Shown: one piece after another, positions 39,601 through 51,000 of the stretch
Layout: the number at the start of each line of letters is the position of its first letter
Numbering within the stretch: the stretch's first letter is position 1
DNA from: Phorcus lineatus
Taxonomy: Eukaryota; Mollusca; Gastropoda; Trochida; Trochidae
Direction of reading: 5' to 3'
Assembly (NCBI GenBank): GCA_921293015.1
Contig: OV121088.1
Location: 37,324,836 to 37,388,835, forward strand
DNA length: 64,000 nt
Program-made: the position numbers and the translations under genes
Notes under the pieces: model-generated
Told to the model about the DNA's origin: nothing
Database searches by the model: none
The model's input: only the letters and a program-made list of their open reading frames with translations

Positions 39601-40336
39601 AACGTCCGGGTACAGTACCGGTCTTGTTTCACGGTGCTTCGCTTATCTGAAACAACACCAGATGAAGGGGGTAAGTTGAAACTGTTTTGCTCTATAAGTA
39701 TGTATTTTAAACTAACCACTCGACACGAATTTATTCAAATATTTGTTGGACGCTTATATATGATTTTAGTACAAAATTGCTATATGTAATATTAGAATTG
39801 AATATAATGCATGTATTTTCCAAAACCAGCCATTTTATCATATTCCATTATCAAACATTCTAAGTGTACGCTGAGGGTAACGAGAGGTTGTTGATTGATG
39901 TCACAAATGATCGTTACACTTGGTTCAATACTGCACTTCCTATAGGAATGAGAAATTTGGTGTTGAAACTAGTCGCTTGAGTTTGATCTCACACTGTATC
40001 TCCCTGGTCACGCCACATACTGTGTCCCTCGCTGTTTTTAAGTGGGTACCTTAAAACAGGATGTACGGACCCAAAGAAGCCTTTGAAAGTATAATTCTTC
40101 AGGGTAACACTTTTTGGTAGCTCATTAGGCACGTATTTATCGTTAACACTGCGCGATATGATATTCTATTTTTATAAAAATAATTACAAATGAAATGTGG
40201 GTTTCGATTAAACAAAGACAAATCAAAATGGTATGACATACCATAACATGACTAATGTTCTTGTTGACTTATTATCAACTAAGTCAGAAAAAGTCACACG
40301 TTGAATAAAAGACAGGATAAACTAAACATGCCCATA

Positions 40337-40831
40337 GTGCTTTTTTCAATATTTCAACTCCATATTTTATGAGTATTTTTGGTGCTTTTTTTAATTTTTC
40401 AACTCCATATTTTATGAGTATTTTTGGTGCTTTTTTCAATATTTCAACTCCATATTTTATGAGTATTTTTGGTGCTTTTTTTAATTTTTCAACTCCATAT
40501 TTTATGAGTATTTTTGGTGCTTTTTTACATATTTCAACTCCATATTTTATGATTATTTTTGGTGCTTTTTTTAATTTTTCAACTCCATATTTTATGAGTA
40601 TTTTTGGTGCTTTTTTTAATATTTCAACTCCATATTTTATGAGTATTTTTGGGTTTTTTTTTAATATTTCAACTCCATTTTTTATGAGTATTTTTGGTGC
40701 TTTTTTTGATATTTCAACTCCATTTTTTATGAGTATTTTTGGTGCTTTTTTTGATATTTCAACTCCATATTTTATGAGTATTTTTGGTGCTTTTTTTAAT
40801 ATTTCAACTCCATATTTTATGAGTATTTTTG
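40337..40831. repeat. 45-bp minisatellite, about 11 copies
   Basis: The unit runs 'tccatattttatgagtattt' then 'ttggtgcttttttcaatatttcaac', with few variants. Because 45 is a multiple of 3 and no unit carries a stop in one plus frame, a 167-codon frame of repeats like MSIFGAFFNISTPYF results. There is no initiation context or flanking domain, so I treat it as satellite DNA; it lies 0.8 kb upstream of the TLR gene. Confidence 0.9.
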
Positions 40832-41679
40832 GATTTCTAAATATACGTTACATAGACCTATGTATGTGTTGATTCTTCAAGTCATTGTGTTGTCGTTGCT
40901 CAAAATTGGACCTCCGCAGAATTCTTTGGTCGGGCTGAAATTAAACTCGTCTCTTACCTCAAGTTATCCTACCTCTTTGCTTTATAACCTTAACTTAAAA
41001 CCATCATTACACGCAGAAAGTTTACTCAAAAAGATTTATCCACTATCATTATTATCTAAACTTATAACGATATTTTTAAGGAGGAATCATTTAGAAAGAA
41101 TAACAAGGTTGTTCCAAGAATTAATATGATTCTGTATGACTTGTAGTGATAAGCGTATTTTCGAAACATGAAATCCGCGTGAAACCATAGTAACGTGTTT
41201 ATAATTACATCATTTGTGTATGAAATACAAATATTTTGATTTTTGATTTTCAGATATCTCTTTGAAATAGTTGGAACCAGCCTTCGGATCTTCGATTTCA
41301 TCCAGTTAAGTGAGGACACGTCATCGAAACACTTTGACAGCTAACACGTCATTGAGAATATGCTGAAAATCAAAGTCTACTATATTGAGTAACTGACATC
41401 GTTTGAATAACACTTTGACAAGTATATCTGCCCTGGCCTTCTATTTGACATTTATGTATCAATGTGACTGTTTAATCAAAGTTGCTCAAAAATTGTTTAC
41501 AGCAGAATTTAATCAAGAACAAAGTTCCGAAAATCATTCCAAGACTTTGTGGCGTTGTTTTCAATGAATGACGACCATCGGTAACGACAAGGATATCCGA
41601 ACTCACTGAATCCGCCGATCAGAACTAGCCCTGTTCTTCCATATTAGGTTTTCATCCATTTCTGACATAACCCAACATT

Positions 41680-43758
41680 ATGACGTCATATCGGAAATCC
41701 TCCAGACATTACGGCTTAGGAAGTGTTTTGTTACTATGTTTACTTTTTCTTGTGTTATTTGACCTTTGTACCGCCTGTCTTTATTGTGGGCGATTTTATG
41801 AAGCGGACATAACTGACCGTTGTCCATCGCAGTGTAAGTGTAAGTGTGGCGAGGTCTATTGTAACGGTTCTTTGATTACAGAACTCAATGGTACCCTGGA
41901 CAGAGCGGACCTGTTCGATTCCTTGAACGGCACGAAAGTCGTATTGCTTGACCTGTCAAATAACGAAATATCACACATTGCCGAAGGATTTTTTCAAAGG
42001 TTGAGCATCATTAAGATCTGTCATTTGATCCTCGCAAACAATAGACTTACGCAGTTGGATGGTCCTGAGCTTGAAGGGTTGAACGTAGGTAATATATACC
42101 TATCTCATAACGCTATAAGTTATATTGATCCCCTTGCATTTCAACGGCAATCCTTTCAAGCACGAAAGGTAGATCTTTCTTATAATGCTATGACTTACTT
42201 TGATATTTGGGCCTACACCAACCATACCATACAGGAGATCAATTTGAATCATAATAATATATCAGAGTTAAAAAACTCATTGAATTTAACCATCCATGAA
42301 ATCGTTAATCGAATGTTTAGTACCGAAACTAAACCATGCATAACCGAGCTAAGAAACAACCATTTCTCTTCCAACATAATGTCAATATTACGACAGACAT
42401 ACCATTTCGATCTTGATCAGGATTCCACCGAATTACTCAAATATGCAGGAATGGGTATGGATTTGTCCAACAATGAAATCGAATGTGACTGTAAACTCTA
42501 TGATCTTGTTTACACAATTCAAAATGACCTTTTCACTCTCGCGGAAGATGTTCAAAATATTTTCTTTTTTAAATGTACCATGCCTCAAAATCTAAACGGA
42601 ATTCGTATTAATCGTATTCCCATAGAGCAGTTAGTATGTCCAGTCATTGATGCATGTCCAGAGACATGTTTGTGTGAAGAAGTACCTGCCTTCGCTTATA
42701 CACGAGTGGACTGTCATGGTGCAAATCTGACCTCCCTACCACTGTCTGTGCCCCCGGGACATATATCCCTGAATCTAAGCAGAAACGCAATAAAAGAAGT
42801 CGAACCTCGTCCGTATCTCCATCGGCTGAAGGGCCTCGACTTGTCTCACAATAAACTAGACACCATAAGTCCACAGGCTGCCAAGAACCTCATCGACATA
42901 CAAACTGAGCTTGATTTGTCCTTCAATGTTCTAAGAACGTTGCCGAAGGAAATACAGGTTGTGAAAGGAGACTTTGTCATCTTGGATAATAATGACCTCG
43001 TCTGTTCCTGCGATCAGACCTGGATATCGGATTGGCTACGGCTCTCCAGTGCCGGGACTTCGCATCTGACTGTTGTCTGTTCAAAGGACGACCATTCAGA
43101 CATACTGTTGATAAAGATGGACGATGTTCTTCTTTGTATTGACGATCTTGTATTGCCGCTTACGATCTCATTTAGCTTATTTTTCCTTATTATCATCCTC
43201 GTCGTAATAGTATGCAGATTCTATGGCAGGAAGAGGATTCCGTATTTTGTCTATCTTGTCCGAGGACATAAACCTGAACCCAACCCTGATGTAGAACTGG
43301 AAAAAATATACGATTACGATGTCTATCTTTCATTTGATAACGACGACATGAATGTAGCTTTGTGGGTTAAAGACTTCCTTATGAAAGGTTTAGAAAATGG
43401 ACAGACGCAATTTAAAACTGTCTGTCCACTGCGGGACTTTGGGATTGGGGATAGCAGAGCAGACGAGATTTGTGAGTACATTGGCAAGAGCAGACGATTC
43501 ATATCTATTGTGTCTAGAAAGTACTTCAACCCAGTCGAATGGACATCTTTTGAGTACGACCACGCTACCCATGAACATAATGAGGGCAATTCTATGCTTA
43601 TAATAACATTTGAAAACATTGCAGACGACGACATTGGCCAAATCCAAAACGAGGCTGCAAAACAGGTCTTCAAAGACGGGAACTATTTAAAGAAAAATCA
43701 ACTTCTTTTCTGGTCCAAATTACGATATTTTATGTTGTCTGGTGAAAAGATGTTTTAA
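41680..43758 (+). CDS. Toll-like receptor, two-LRR-block (protostome/mccTLR) type, intronless
   Basis: A single 692-codon open frame. Residues 14-31 are a hydrophobic signal sequence (LGSVLLLCLLFLVLFDLC). An N-terminal cysteine cap (CPSQCKCKCGEVYC) is followed by LRRs with LDLSNNEI, LILANNRL, IYLSHNAI, VDLSYNAM and INLNHNNI, then a first LRRCT (about 263-322, ECDC..C..C). A second LRRNT (CPETCLCEEV, about 324) precedes LRRs (LNLSRNAI, LDLSHNKL, LDLSFNVL) and a second LRRCT (CSCDQTWISDWL, about 440). The transmembrane helix is at about 490-512 and the TIR domain at about 545-685: box 1 YDVYLSF, box 2 CPLRDFGIGDS, box 3 FWSKLRYFML. Such receptors sense microbial or cytokine ligands and signal through MyD88-like adaptors. 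The BB loop lacks the usual proline. The start is the first ATG with a good signal peptide. The gene is divergent to the PARP14-like gene. Confidence 0.94.
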   Translation: MTSYRKSSRHYGLGSVLLLCLLFLVLFDLCTACLYCGRFYEADITDRCPSQCKCKCGEVYCNGSLITELNGTLDRADLFDSLNGTKVVLLDLSNNEISHIAEGFFQRLSIIKICHLILANNRLTQLDGPELEGLNVGNIYLSHNAISYIDPLAFQRQSFQARKVDLSYNAMTYFDIWAYTNHTIQEINLNHNNISELKNSLNLTIHEIVNRMFSTETKPCITELRNNHFSSNIMSILRQTYHFDLDQDSTELLKYAGMGMDLSNNEIECDCKLYDLVYTIQNDLFTLAEDVQNIFFFKCTMPQNLNGIRINRIPIEQLVCPVIDACPETCLCEEVPAFAYTRVDCHGANLTSLPLSVPPGHISLNLSRNAIKEVEPRPYLHRLKGLDLSHNKLDTISPQAAKNLIDIQTELDLSFNVLRTLPKEIQVVKGDFVILDNNDLVCSCDQTWISDWLRLSSAGTSHLTVVCSKDDHSDILLIKMDDVLLCIDDLVLPLTISFSLFFLIIILVVIVCRFYGRKRIPYFVYLVRGHKPEPNPDVELEKIYDYDVYLSFDNDDMNVALWVKDFLMKGLENGQTQFKTVCPLRDFGIGDSRADEICEYIGKSRRFISIVSRKYFNPVEWTSFEYDHATHEHNEGNSMLIITFENIADDDIGQIQNEAAKQVFKDGNYLKKNQLLFWSKLRYFMLSGEKMF

Positions 43759-43773
43759 TCAATATTTTTGTTT

Positions 43774-43779
43774 AATAAA
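43774..43779 (+). other. Polyadenylation signal of the TLR gene
   Basis: AATAAA lies 15 bp past the TAA stop codon; a second AATAAA is at 44002-44007. The first would give an unusually short 3' UTR, so the second may be the one used. Confidence 0.55.
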
Positions 43780-46198
43780 AGAGGATTTTTATAAGGTTAT
43801 AATTACTTTGAGAATACCTGTATGTGACTGGAAGAATGATGATGTCCTATACTGTATGATAGAATGAGTCACCAGACATAGATAGGTATCCTATATAATC
43901 CCATTTATGATATATATGGAGATTATGATATGTGAAGATTGCTTGTCAAATCAACATTATCAGTTCAGACTTATGAAAAATACCTTTGTAATTCTTCAAT
44001 GAATAAAGCTGTACACCCTGACTTCGATAGTGATTTATGTGATGATGCAACAATTTAAGCATGTTCACACACAGAGTGATAAATGGGCCAAAACCAGTAA
44101 GCTGATTTCAAGTACACATCAGGTTGTATCAATCATGTATCTGATTTATATCATTGGCAGCAAATGCCATATTTACTCAGATTGATTCAAAATATTTAAA
44201 AAATCAGGCCCCTACATCAATAAGGAGCTTTAGAAATGTCCATCTTTTGGCTGCTCTTTAAAAAAAGGCTTTTGACATACTACTTCGGCTCTATTTTCGA
44301 AGCTCACTTAGTACTAAGATAGTTGTAAGTACCATACATTAACATTGGCTTAAGACCATCTTAACACTAAGCCTGGTATTTACATGATGTTTTTGATAAA
44401 CAAGTATCAAATTACAGGGTTATTTAGTATATTAATTCTATATGAACCAACAGTTCGTATTAAGTTATAAAGTTAAAGGAAGTTCTACTCCTAATACTTT
44501 CTTGTCCCTTACTTTTTCAATGTGTGTCTTTGTTGCACTTTGTACTTACAATTATATACGTTTTAATAACAAAAATCTCCTTTGGTTTATAACTTTACCT
44601 TTGAATATAAAAAATATAAAAATAAATAAAAAAAATTTTTTATGAAAACATATCTTTCCCTATATCTTCCTGCCATTTGACCCCGATGAGGATTGTAGCA
44701 TTGTTCATATGCTGTGCAAAATCTTTTAAACCTCAAAATATGATATAAGGAATTTTCATTGAATTTTTTCCCAATTCAAAAGTTTGTTCAAAGTTGTTTT
44801 CCTAATCGCTTGTTAAAGGGACTATAGCATGTTTGTTAAAGATAAAAAGTGATCTCAGGAAATGAAAATAAATGTTTCCAATTACAAGACAATGTTTTAA
44901 TCAAAAGAAGCCGTTTTGAAAATACCATGATCAGTTAAGCTATGGGAATCTATAATCAGATTATTAAAGGGTGTTCACACAAAAATGGCCAGTGGGTTTT
45001 GCTTGTTACTTGATCATTTCCTGTACAATTATAGATCATTGGGTTTATATGAGATGTTTTGACACTCTTGAGATAATACAAATAACCCCAACTGATGTTT
45101 AATGTGAAAAATTTTAAATAAGAAACTACCCCTGTGAGTAATTAATGATTAATGAAAAATAAAGAACAACATTATTAGATATATACAAGTTTTATTGTTA
45201 TTCACTTTTTCAATGCCATTTAATTCTTTAACATTGGATGTATTCTTTCATTTGCATTGTACCTCAAACTTGGAAAATTAACTCCTAAAATGACATCAAT
45301 CCTTTCTTTTGTTGATTATTTATTTACAAGTTATCTTAATGTCATGTGCTGTTCCATGATTTTGCTGGTGATTATTACTCTTATATATCTCTTATCTCAT
45401 TATGATTATATATATATATAATTTTTTATATATATATTATTTATACATATATTATCATATATAATATATGATTATATATATATAATTTTTTCTCTAAATT
45501 ATTGTTTTTTTTTCTATTGTGCCAATTTTGAAACATGGCAATGTGAACATACATAAGAATAAAGAAAGTTTTAATAAGATATTGATTACACCTGATAAAA
45601 AATATTTTAACTATAACTTTAGAGTGATGTGATTGTTACACATTTTAACCGAGAGATATAGCCTTCTTTGCCTAAAACAAAGATATATTCAGCAAAAATT
45701 AGATATTTAAAATGATAAAGAATACTTATATATAAATTTTCCTAATAGCAGCAAGTCTAATTGGACATGTGAGATGAGGGTCAAAACCCCTTTGTTCACT
45801 ATAGTGACCCAAGCACAGAACTTGTTTCATTCAGAATTTCTTAATTTTTGAAAACTGAAGATGGTAAGTTTTTATATGAAACCACTTAAATTTCAAAAGA
45901 AATCTTGTTGGAAACGAAACAAAAACTAGAACTTAAATCAATCGGCCAACCAAAAATAAAATGAAAATATGAAAAAGAGGAGAAATCAATATTCATATGG
46001 CCTAAACCATACTGACATATTGATAGGAATGCACTGTTTGGAAAAAATCTGAATTAATGCATTGAGGTCAAAGGTCAAACTTAGACCGAAATTTCTGTCG
46101 CCTAGAGCCTCTCCAACTATTAAAAAATTAGCTCTGGAGCTGAAGTCTGTGAATTCCTTCATGATATTCAATCAGAAACAATTCTATGAGGTGATTTG

Positions 46199-46786
46199 TG
46201 GTTTAATGCCCCTATAAAAAGTATTTTACTTATATCACGGCTGCTAGTATTATAGCAGACAGAAAGCCTGCAACGCTATTGTCACTATGGGTTGCAGTGA
46301 AACCTGTGAGCATCGGCAGAAACTAGCACACCATGGGTGGTTTAATGCCCCTACAAAAAAGTATTTCACTTATATCACGGCTGCTAGTATTATAGCAGAC
46401 AGAAAGCCTGCAACGCTATTGTGACTATGGATTGCAGTAATACCTGTGAGCATCGGCAGAAACTAGCACACCATGGGTGGTTTAATGCCCCTACAAAAAT
46501 GTATTTTACTTATATCACAGCTGCTAGTATTATAACAGAGAGAAAGCCTACAACACTAATGTTACTATGGGTTGCAGTGAAACCTGTGAGCATTGGCAGA
46601 AACTAGCAAACCATGGGTGGTACTGCACTTTAATTCAGTGCAGCATTGCACCAAAACCTTACTGCAAGTAGAACAAGTATCTACTGCAGACAGAGTTTCT
46701 GAACCCCTGGCGGGATTCGAACCAAGCACCTCTTGATCCAAAGCTGACACTGCTAACCATTGCACTATCCTGCCTCCTCAATTCAA
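46199..46786 (-). repeat. tRNA-headed SINE with its body triplicated
   Basis: On the minus strand, 46786-46680 reads as a tRNA-like head with an A-box-like TAGTGCAATGG and a perfect B box GGTTCGAATCC. It is followed by a body of about 140 bp present three times in tandem (starting near 46200, 46339 and 46479 on the plus strand). The body ('atttcacttatatcacggctg') resembles the deeply conserved Meta-domain SINE core as I remember it. Confidence 0.75.
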
Positions 46787-48072
46787 TGAAAAGATTTTTC
46801 ATTTAAACTTGTACTCCTGGATCCACTTGGACAGAGTGCTAAGATTCCTCTTAGTCCATAATGATAACATTAGTCTAAAGTTGAGATAAGTTAGGGAGGG
46901 CCGGATCCATGCCCTTATATGCAAGATCCCTACAGACAACACATCATTGAGAAGGGCTAGTTATCTGGATAAAGACTTGAAATCAAGAAATTGGTAGTAG
47001 ATTCTCATTCATTAAAAAATAACATTCTTTTCACAGACTCCATTTCCCTTGTGATAATTAATTTGACGCATTTGCATTTAAACCCAGACAAAAAAATAAA
47101 AAATAGATTAGAAAATTCAATATTAAAATGCAGCAAAAGGATAACCTGAAATATCAGAACAGACCAAACTGACCAAAAGCATGAATCAAAATGCTTAAAT
47201 CCAAGTTAGTGTGAGGTAATAATTGAATTTGAGCTGAAGTATTATGAAAAATATGACTCATAGACCATAGATATTTTCCTTTAATTAACTTAATTTTTTT
47301 TAATGAGATTTAAACAAATTACACTGTGGCTTGAATTCTTTTCCATTTATGACTATGTCAATATGGAAAATTACTTGGAAATACTAAGAAAAAGTTAAGG
47401 AAAATGCATTTTTTAAAGTCTTAATGTTGAAATTTGCAAGGCTAAAATATTTTGAGGACATGATTGAAAGGTCCATAAAACACATCTAAAAAATTGACAA
47501 CATTAAAATCTCACAACCTTCAAAATGTTCATTAACAAAACATTTATACTGGAAATGAAGTAAAAATAAATAGTTCAAATAAAGTGATATAAATGGCAAT
47601 TATGCTTGATAGTACAAAGAGCTGCCAAATTAACATATATTCATAATTTTATACCTGAAAAAGTTATGTTTAAGATATGGATCATAAGACTCTCCAGCTA
47701 AAGATGATTGTAAATCCAATGGAGGGATACACAATAATCACTCAAAACTGTTTTCTCCTGAGGGAGTTGAAAAGTTGAATATAAAAAACCAAACCAATTA
47801 CGGAATCAAATTTATGAATCTGCCAGAAAAAGCCCATTATGATTCTATATCATTAATACACAACATAATTTTCTGTAAAAGACACTGACATTTTGTAAGT
47901 GATTTGATAATCATACAAGATTCGTGAATTCAAAACAGACACTAAGACTCAACCAGACAAAATCTTTCACAATAACGAACATTCAACACAAAAATCAGTT
48001 CTCAAAAGGAGTTCTGATTGGTCAGGTATTTCCATGGAAACCTCCAGCTTTCTCATTTGTCAATCATTCAAA

Positions 48073-51000
48073 TCACAGTTTGGAGCGTGCTTTTGATAGG
48101 TCCATATATGGTTTAGCCAATGGATACAGGGCCAGACCTCTTTTGAATTCACACACATCTGTCACAACTGTTGGCTGAAAATAACAAGTGGAAATCTTAA
48201 GGATCTTAAAGATCAACATTGAAAAGCATTCTAGATATAATAATATATGAATTTTAAATGATATTGATTATTTTCATATATATGCTTATATTCAGTCAGA
48301 TATTTTAATGTTCACTTAAGAAAAAAATCAAACATGATTTTACTTTTCATTTAATCTAACTTAACAAATCTATTCGTTATTCCAGTGTCTAACTCAACAG
48401 TAGCTAAGACCGTCGAATCAAACCTTTTTAAAATTAGATCCTATATCCAAATATTTGAAGAGACAAACAGTGAGTGAAATTATATATGTTTTGTACTTCT
48501 GTATACTATGTCTTTGATGGAAATAACTGCTTGTTCTCTACAAAACACTAGTTTAAAAATAATTATCAAACAGAAACATCACATTACGATCTTCATTTAT
48601 ACTATGATGAAAATGGGGTTAAACCAATAGATAAACTTGGTATTAACCGCTATGCTCAAACAATCATTGTGCGGACAGAGGGAAGATGAGAGAAGGAAGA
48701 TAAGAGAGGATATGGTGGGAATAATAGATGGAGAGATATGGTGAGAATAACAGATGGAGAGATATGGTGGGAATAACAGATGGAGAGATATGGTGAAATA
48801 ACAGATGGAGAGATATGGTGAGAATAACAGATGGAGAGATATGGTGAGAATGACACTGAGATGAAGAGATATGGTGAAAATAACAGATGGAGAGATATGG
48901 TGGGAATAATAGATGGAGAGATATGGTGAGAATAATAGATGGAGAGATATGGTGAGAATAATAGAGCGAGGGAGATAGAGAGATTGATTTAGAAGAGATA
49001 GAATAATGATTAAATAAAGTAAATAAGTAATAAGGAAATAGAGATTGATAGACAGAAAGAAAGAATGTTAGAGAGAATAAAAAAGTAAGAAAGGTTGTGA
49101 GAATAATACAAAGTGATATAAAAGGAAAATAGAGGGAGAGATATAGTGAGAATAACAGATGGAGAGATATGGTAAGAATAACAGATGGAAAGATATGGTG
49201 AGAATAATAGATGAGAGATATGTGAGAATAATAGAGGGAGAGATATGGTGAGAATATTAGAGAGGGAAATATTTGGAGACAATAAAAGGGGAGAGATATG
49301 GTGAAAAAAACAGAAGGACAAATATGGTGAGAATTATAGAGAGGGAGAGATAAAGGCAATAATAATGTGAGATTAAAGTCATAGTCTCATTTTTGCAAGG
49401 CAAATTGTAATAAATGCCGGACAAATAGTTCACCACTCACAGAAATCTTTCCCCTGACGTTTGCAACAATTTTCAGAACTCTGCAGGCATTCTAGCCCTT
49501 AATAATGAAGTTCAAACTACCCTACCCTACCCAAATATTATGTCTTTTGCGAGCGTTAGTCCTTACCACGTCATTTCGCTAAGGCTGTGACGAAGAACAC
49601 ATAAAATTTCCCAGCTGAATATCCAATGAAAATAGCTAATAGCTTACGCTTTTTCAAATACAGAAATAACAAAATAGAGCCATGGGCTCTGTAGCTCATC
49701 AGACTTTTGATAGAAATAGGTGTTTGGGTTTAGACCATGGGGTCATGGGCAGTGTATTCACAATCAAATTAAAAATGCCCATTGCCCATTTGGGGTCAAG
49801 GGGTCACCAAACCTACAATTCAGAATCCCCATTGTCCAAGGAGTCTACACACAACTATTAAGCTATCAAGACCTTTTGGAACTGCCATGGAGAAGAAGAT
49901 GAAAGTAGGATTTTAAGGTTTTGACCCCTGTAACCCAATTTGGGGTCAAGCGGTCACCAAACCTACAATTTAAGATCCCCAGTGTCCAATGAGTCTTCAC
50001 ACAATTTTCCAGCTCTCTAGACCTTTTGGAACTAGGGAAAAAGATGAAATTAGGTTTTTTAGGTTTTGACCCCTGTGACCCCATTTGGGGTCAAGTGGTC
50101 ACCAAACCTACAATTTAGAATCCCCGTTGGCCAAGGAGTCTTCACACAATTTTTCAGCTCTCTAGACCATTTGGAACTAGGGAAAAAGATGAAATTAGGT
50201 TTTTTAGGTTTTGACCCCTGTGACCCCATTTGAGGTCATGGGGTCACCAAACCTACAATTTAGAATCCCCATTGTCCAAGGAGTCTACACACAACTATTA
50301 AGCCATCAAGACCTTTTGGAACTAGGGAAAAAGATGAAATTAGGTTTTTTAGGTTTTGACCCCTATGACCCCATTTGGGGTCAAGTGGTCACAAAACCTA
50401 TAATTTAGAATCCCCAGTGTCCAAGGAGTATACACACACCTTTTCAGCTCTTTAGACCTTTTGGAACTGGAGAAGAAGATGAAAATAGGTTTTTCAGGTT
50501 TTGACCCCTGTGACCCCATTTGGGGTCAAGTGGTCACCAAACCTATAATTTAGAATCCCCGTTGGCCAAGGAGTCTACACACACCTTTTCAGCTCTCTAG
50601 ACCTTTTGGAACTAGGGAAAAAGATGAAATTAGGTTTTTTAGGTTTTGACCCCTGTGACCCCATTTGGGGTCATGGGGTCACCAAAACTACAATTTAGAA
50701 TCCCCGTTGGCCAAGGAGTCTACACACAACTATTCAGCTCTCTGGACCTTTCGGAACTAGAGAAGAAGATGAAAATAGGTTTTTCATGTTTTGACCCCTC
50801 TGACCTCATTTGGGGTCATGGGGTCACAAAATCTACAATTTAGAATCTCCAGTGCCCAAGGAGTCTACACACAACTTTTCAGCTCTCTGGACCTTTTGGA
50901 ACTGGAGAAGAAGATTAAAATAGATTTTTAAGGTTTTGACCCTTGTGACCCCATTTGGGGTCATGGGGTCACAAAATCTACAATTTAGAATCTCCATTTG

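Larger units (their letters stand above)
34380..41679. other. Intergenic region between divergent PARP14-like and TLR genes
   Basis: No coding exon is supportable. It holds the (TATG)n array at 36431-36685, a half MITE at 36901, the 45-bp minisatellite at 40337-40831 and short promoter-like AT-rich stretches. A possible non-coding first exon of the TLR gene ends near 39670 with a good donor (AAGGGGGTAAGTTG), but nothing else supports it. Confidence 0.6.
43759..48072. other. Intergenic region between the 3' ends of TLR and IDE
   Basis: The genes are convergent here. No coding exon is seen. It contains an AT-only patch at about 45400-45485, a tandemly amplified SINE at 46199-46786 and otherwise featureless AT-rich DNA. 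The left part should hold the TLR 3' UTR and the right part the IDE 3' UTR; no clear AATAAA was found on the minus strand near the IDE stop. Confidence 0.6.

Noticed and set aside
46680..46786. tRNA gene on the minus strand with perfect B box
   Set aside because: The anticodon and acceptor stems do not pair, the sequence continues into a SINE body, and a decayed relative occurs at 52680; it is a tRNA-derived SINE head.
43759..48072. Possible extra exons of TLR or IDE in the convergent intergenic region
   Set aside because: The TLR frame ends with a stop after a complete TIR domain, and the IDE last exon at 48073-48174 matches the family C-terminus with a stop; nothing else is needed.
48664..49359. 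231-codon Ser/His/Ile/Tyr-rich open frame on the minus strand
   Set aside because: It is the translation of the 26-bp GA-rich minisatellite, with several frames open at once and no non-repeat sequence.
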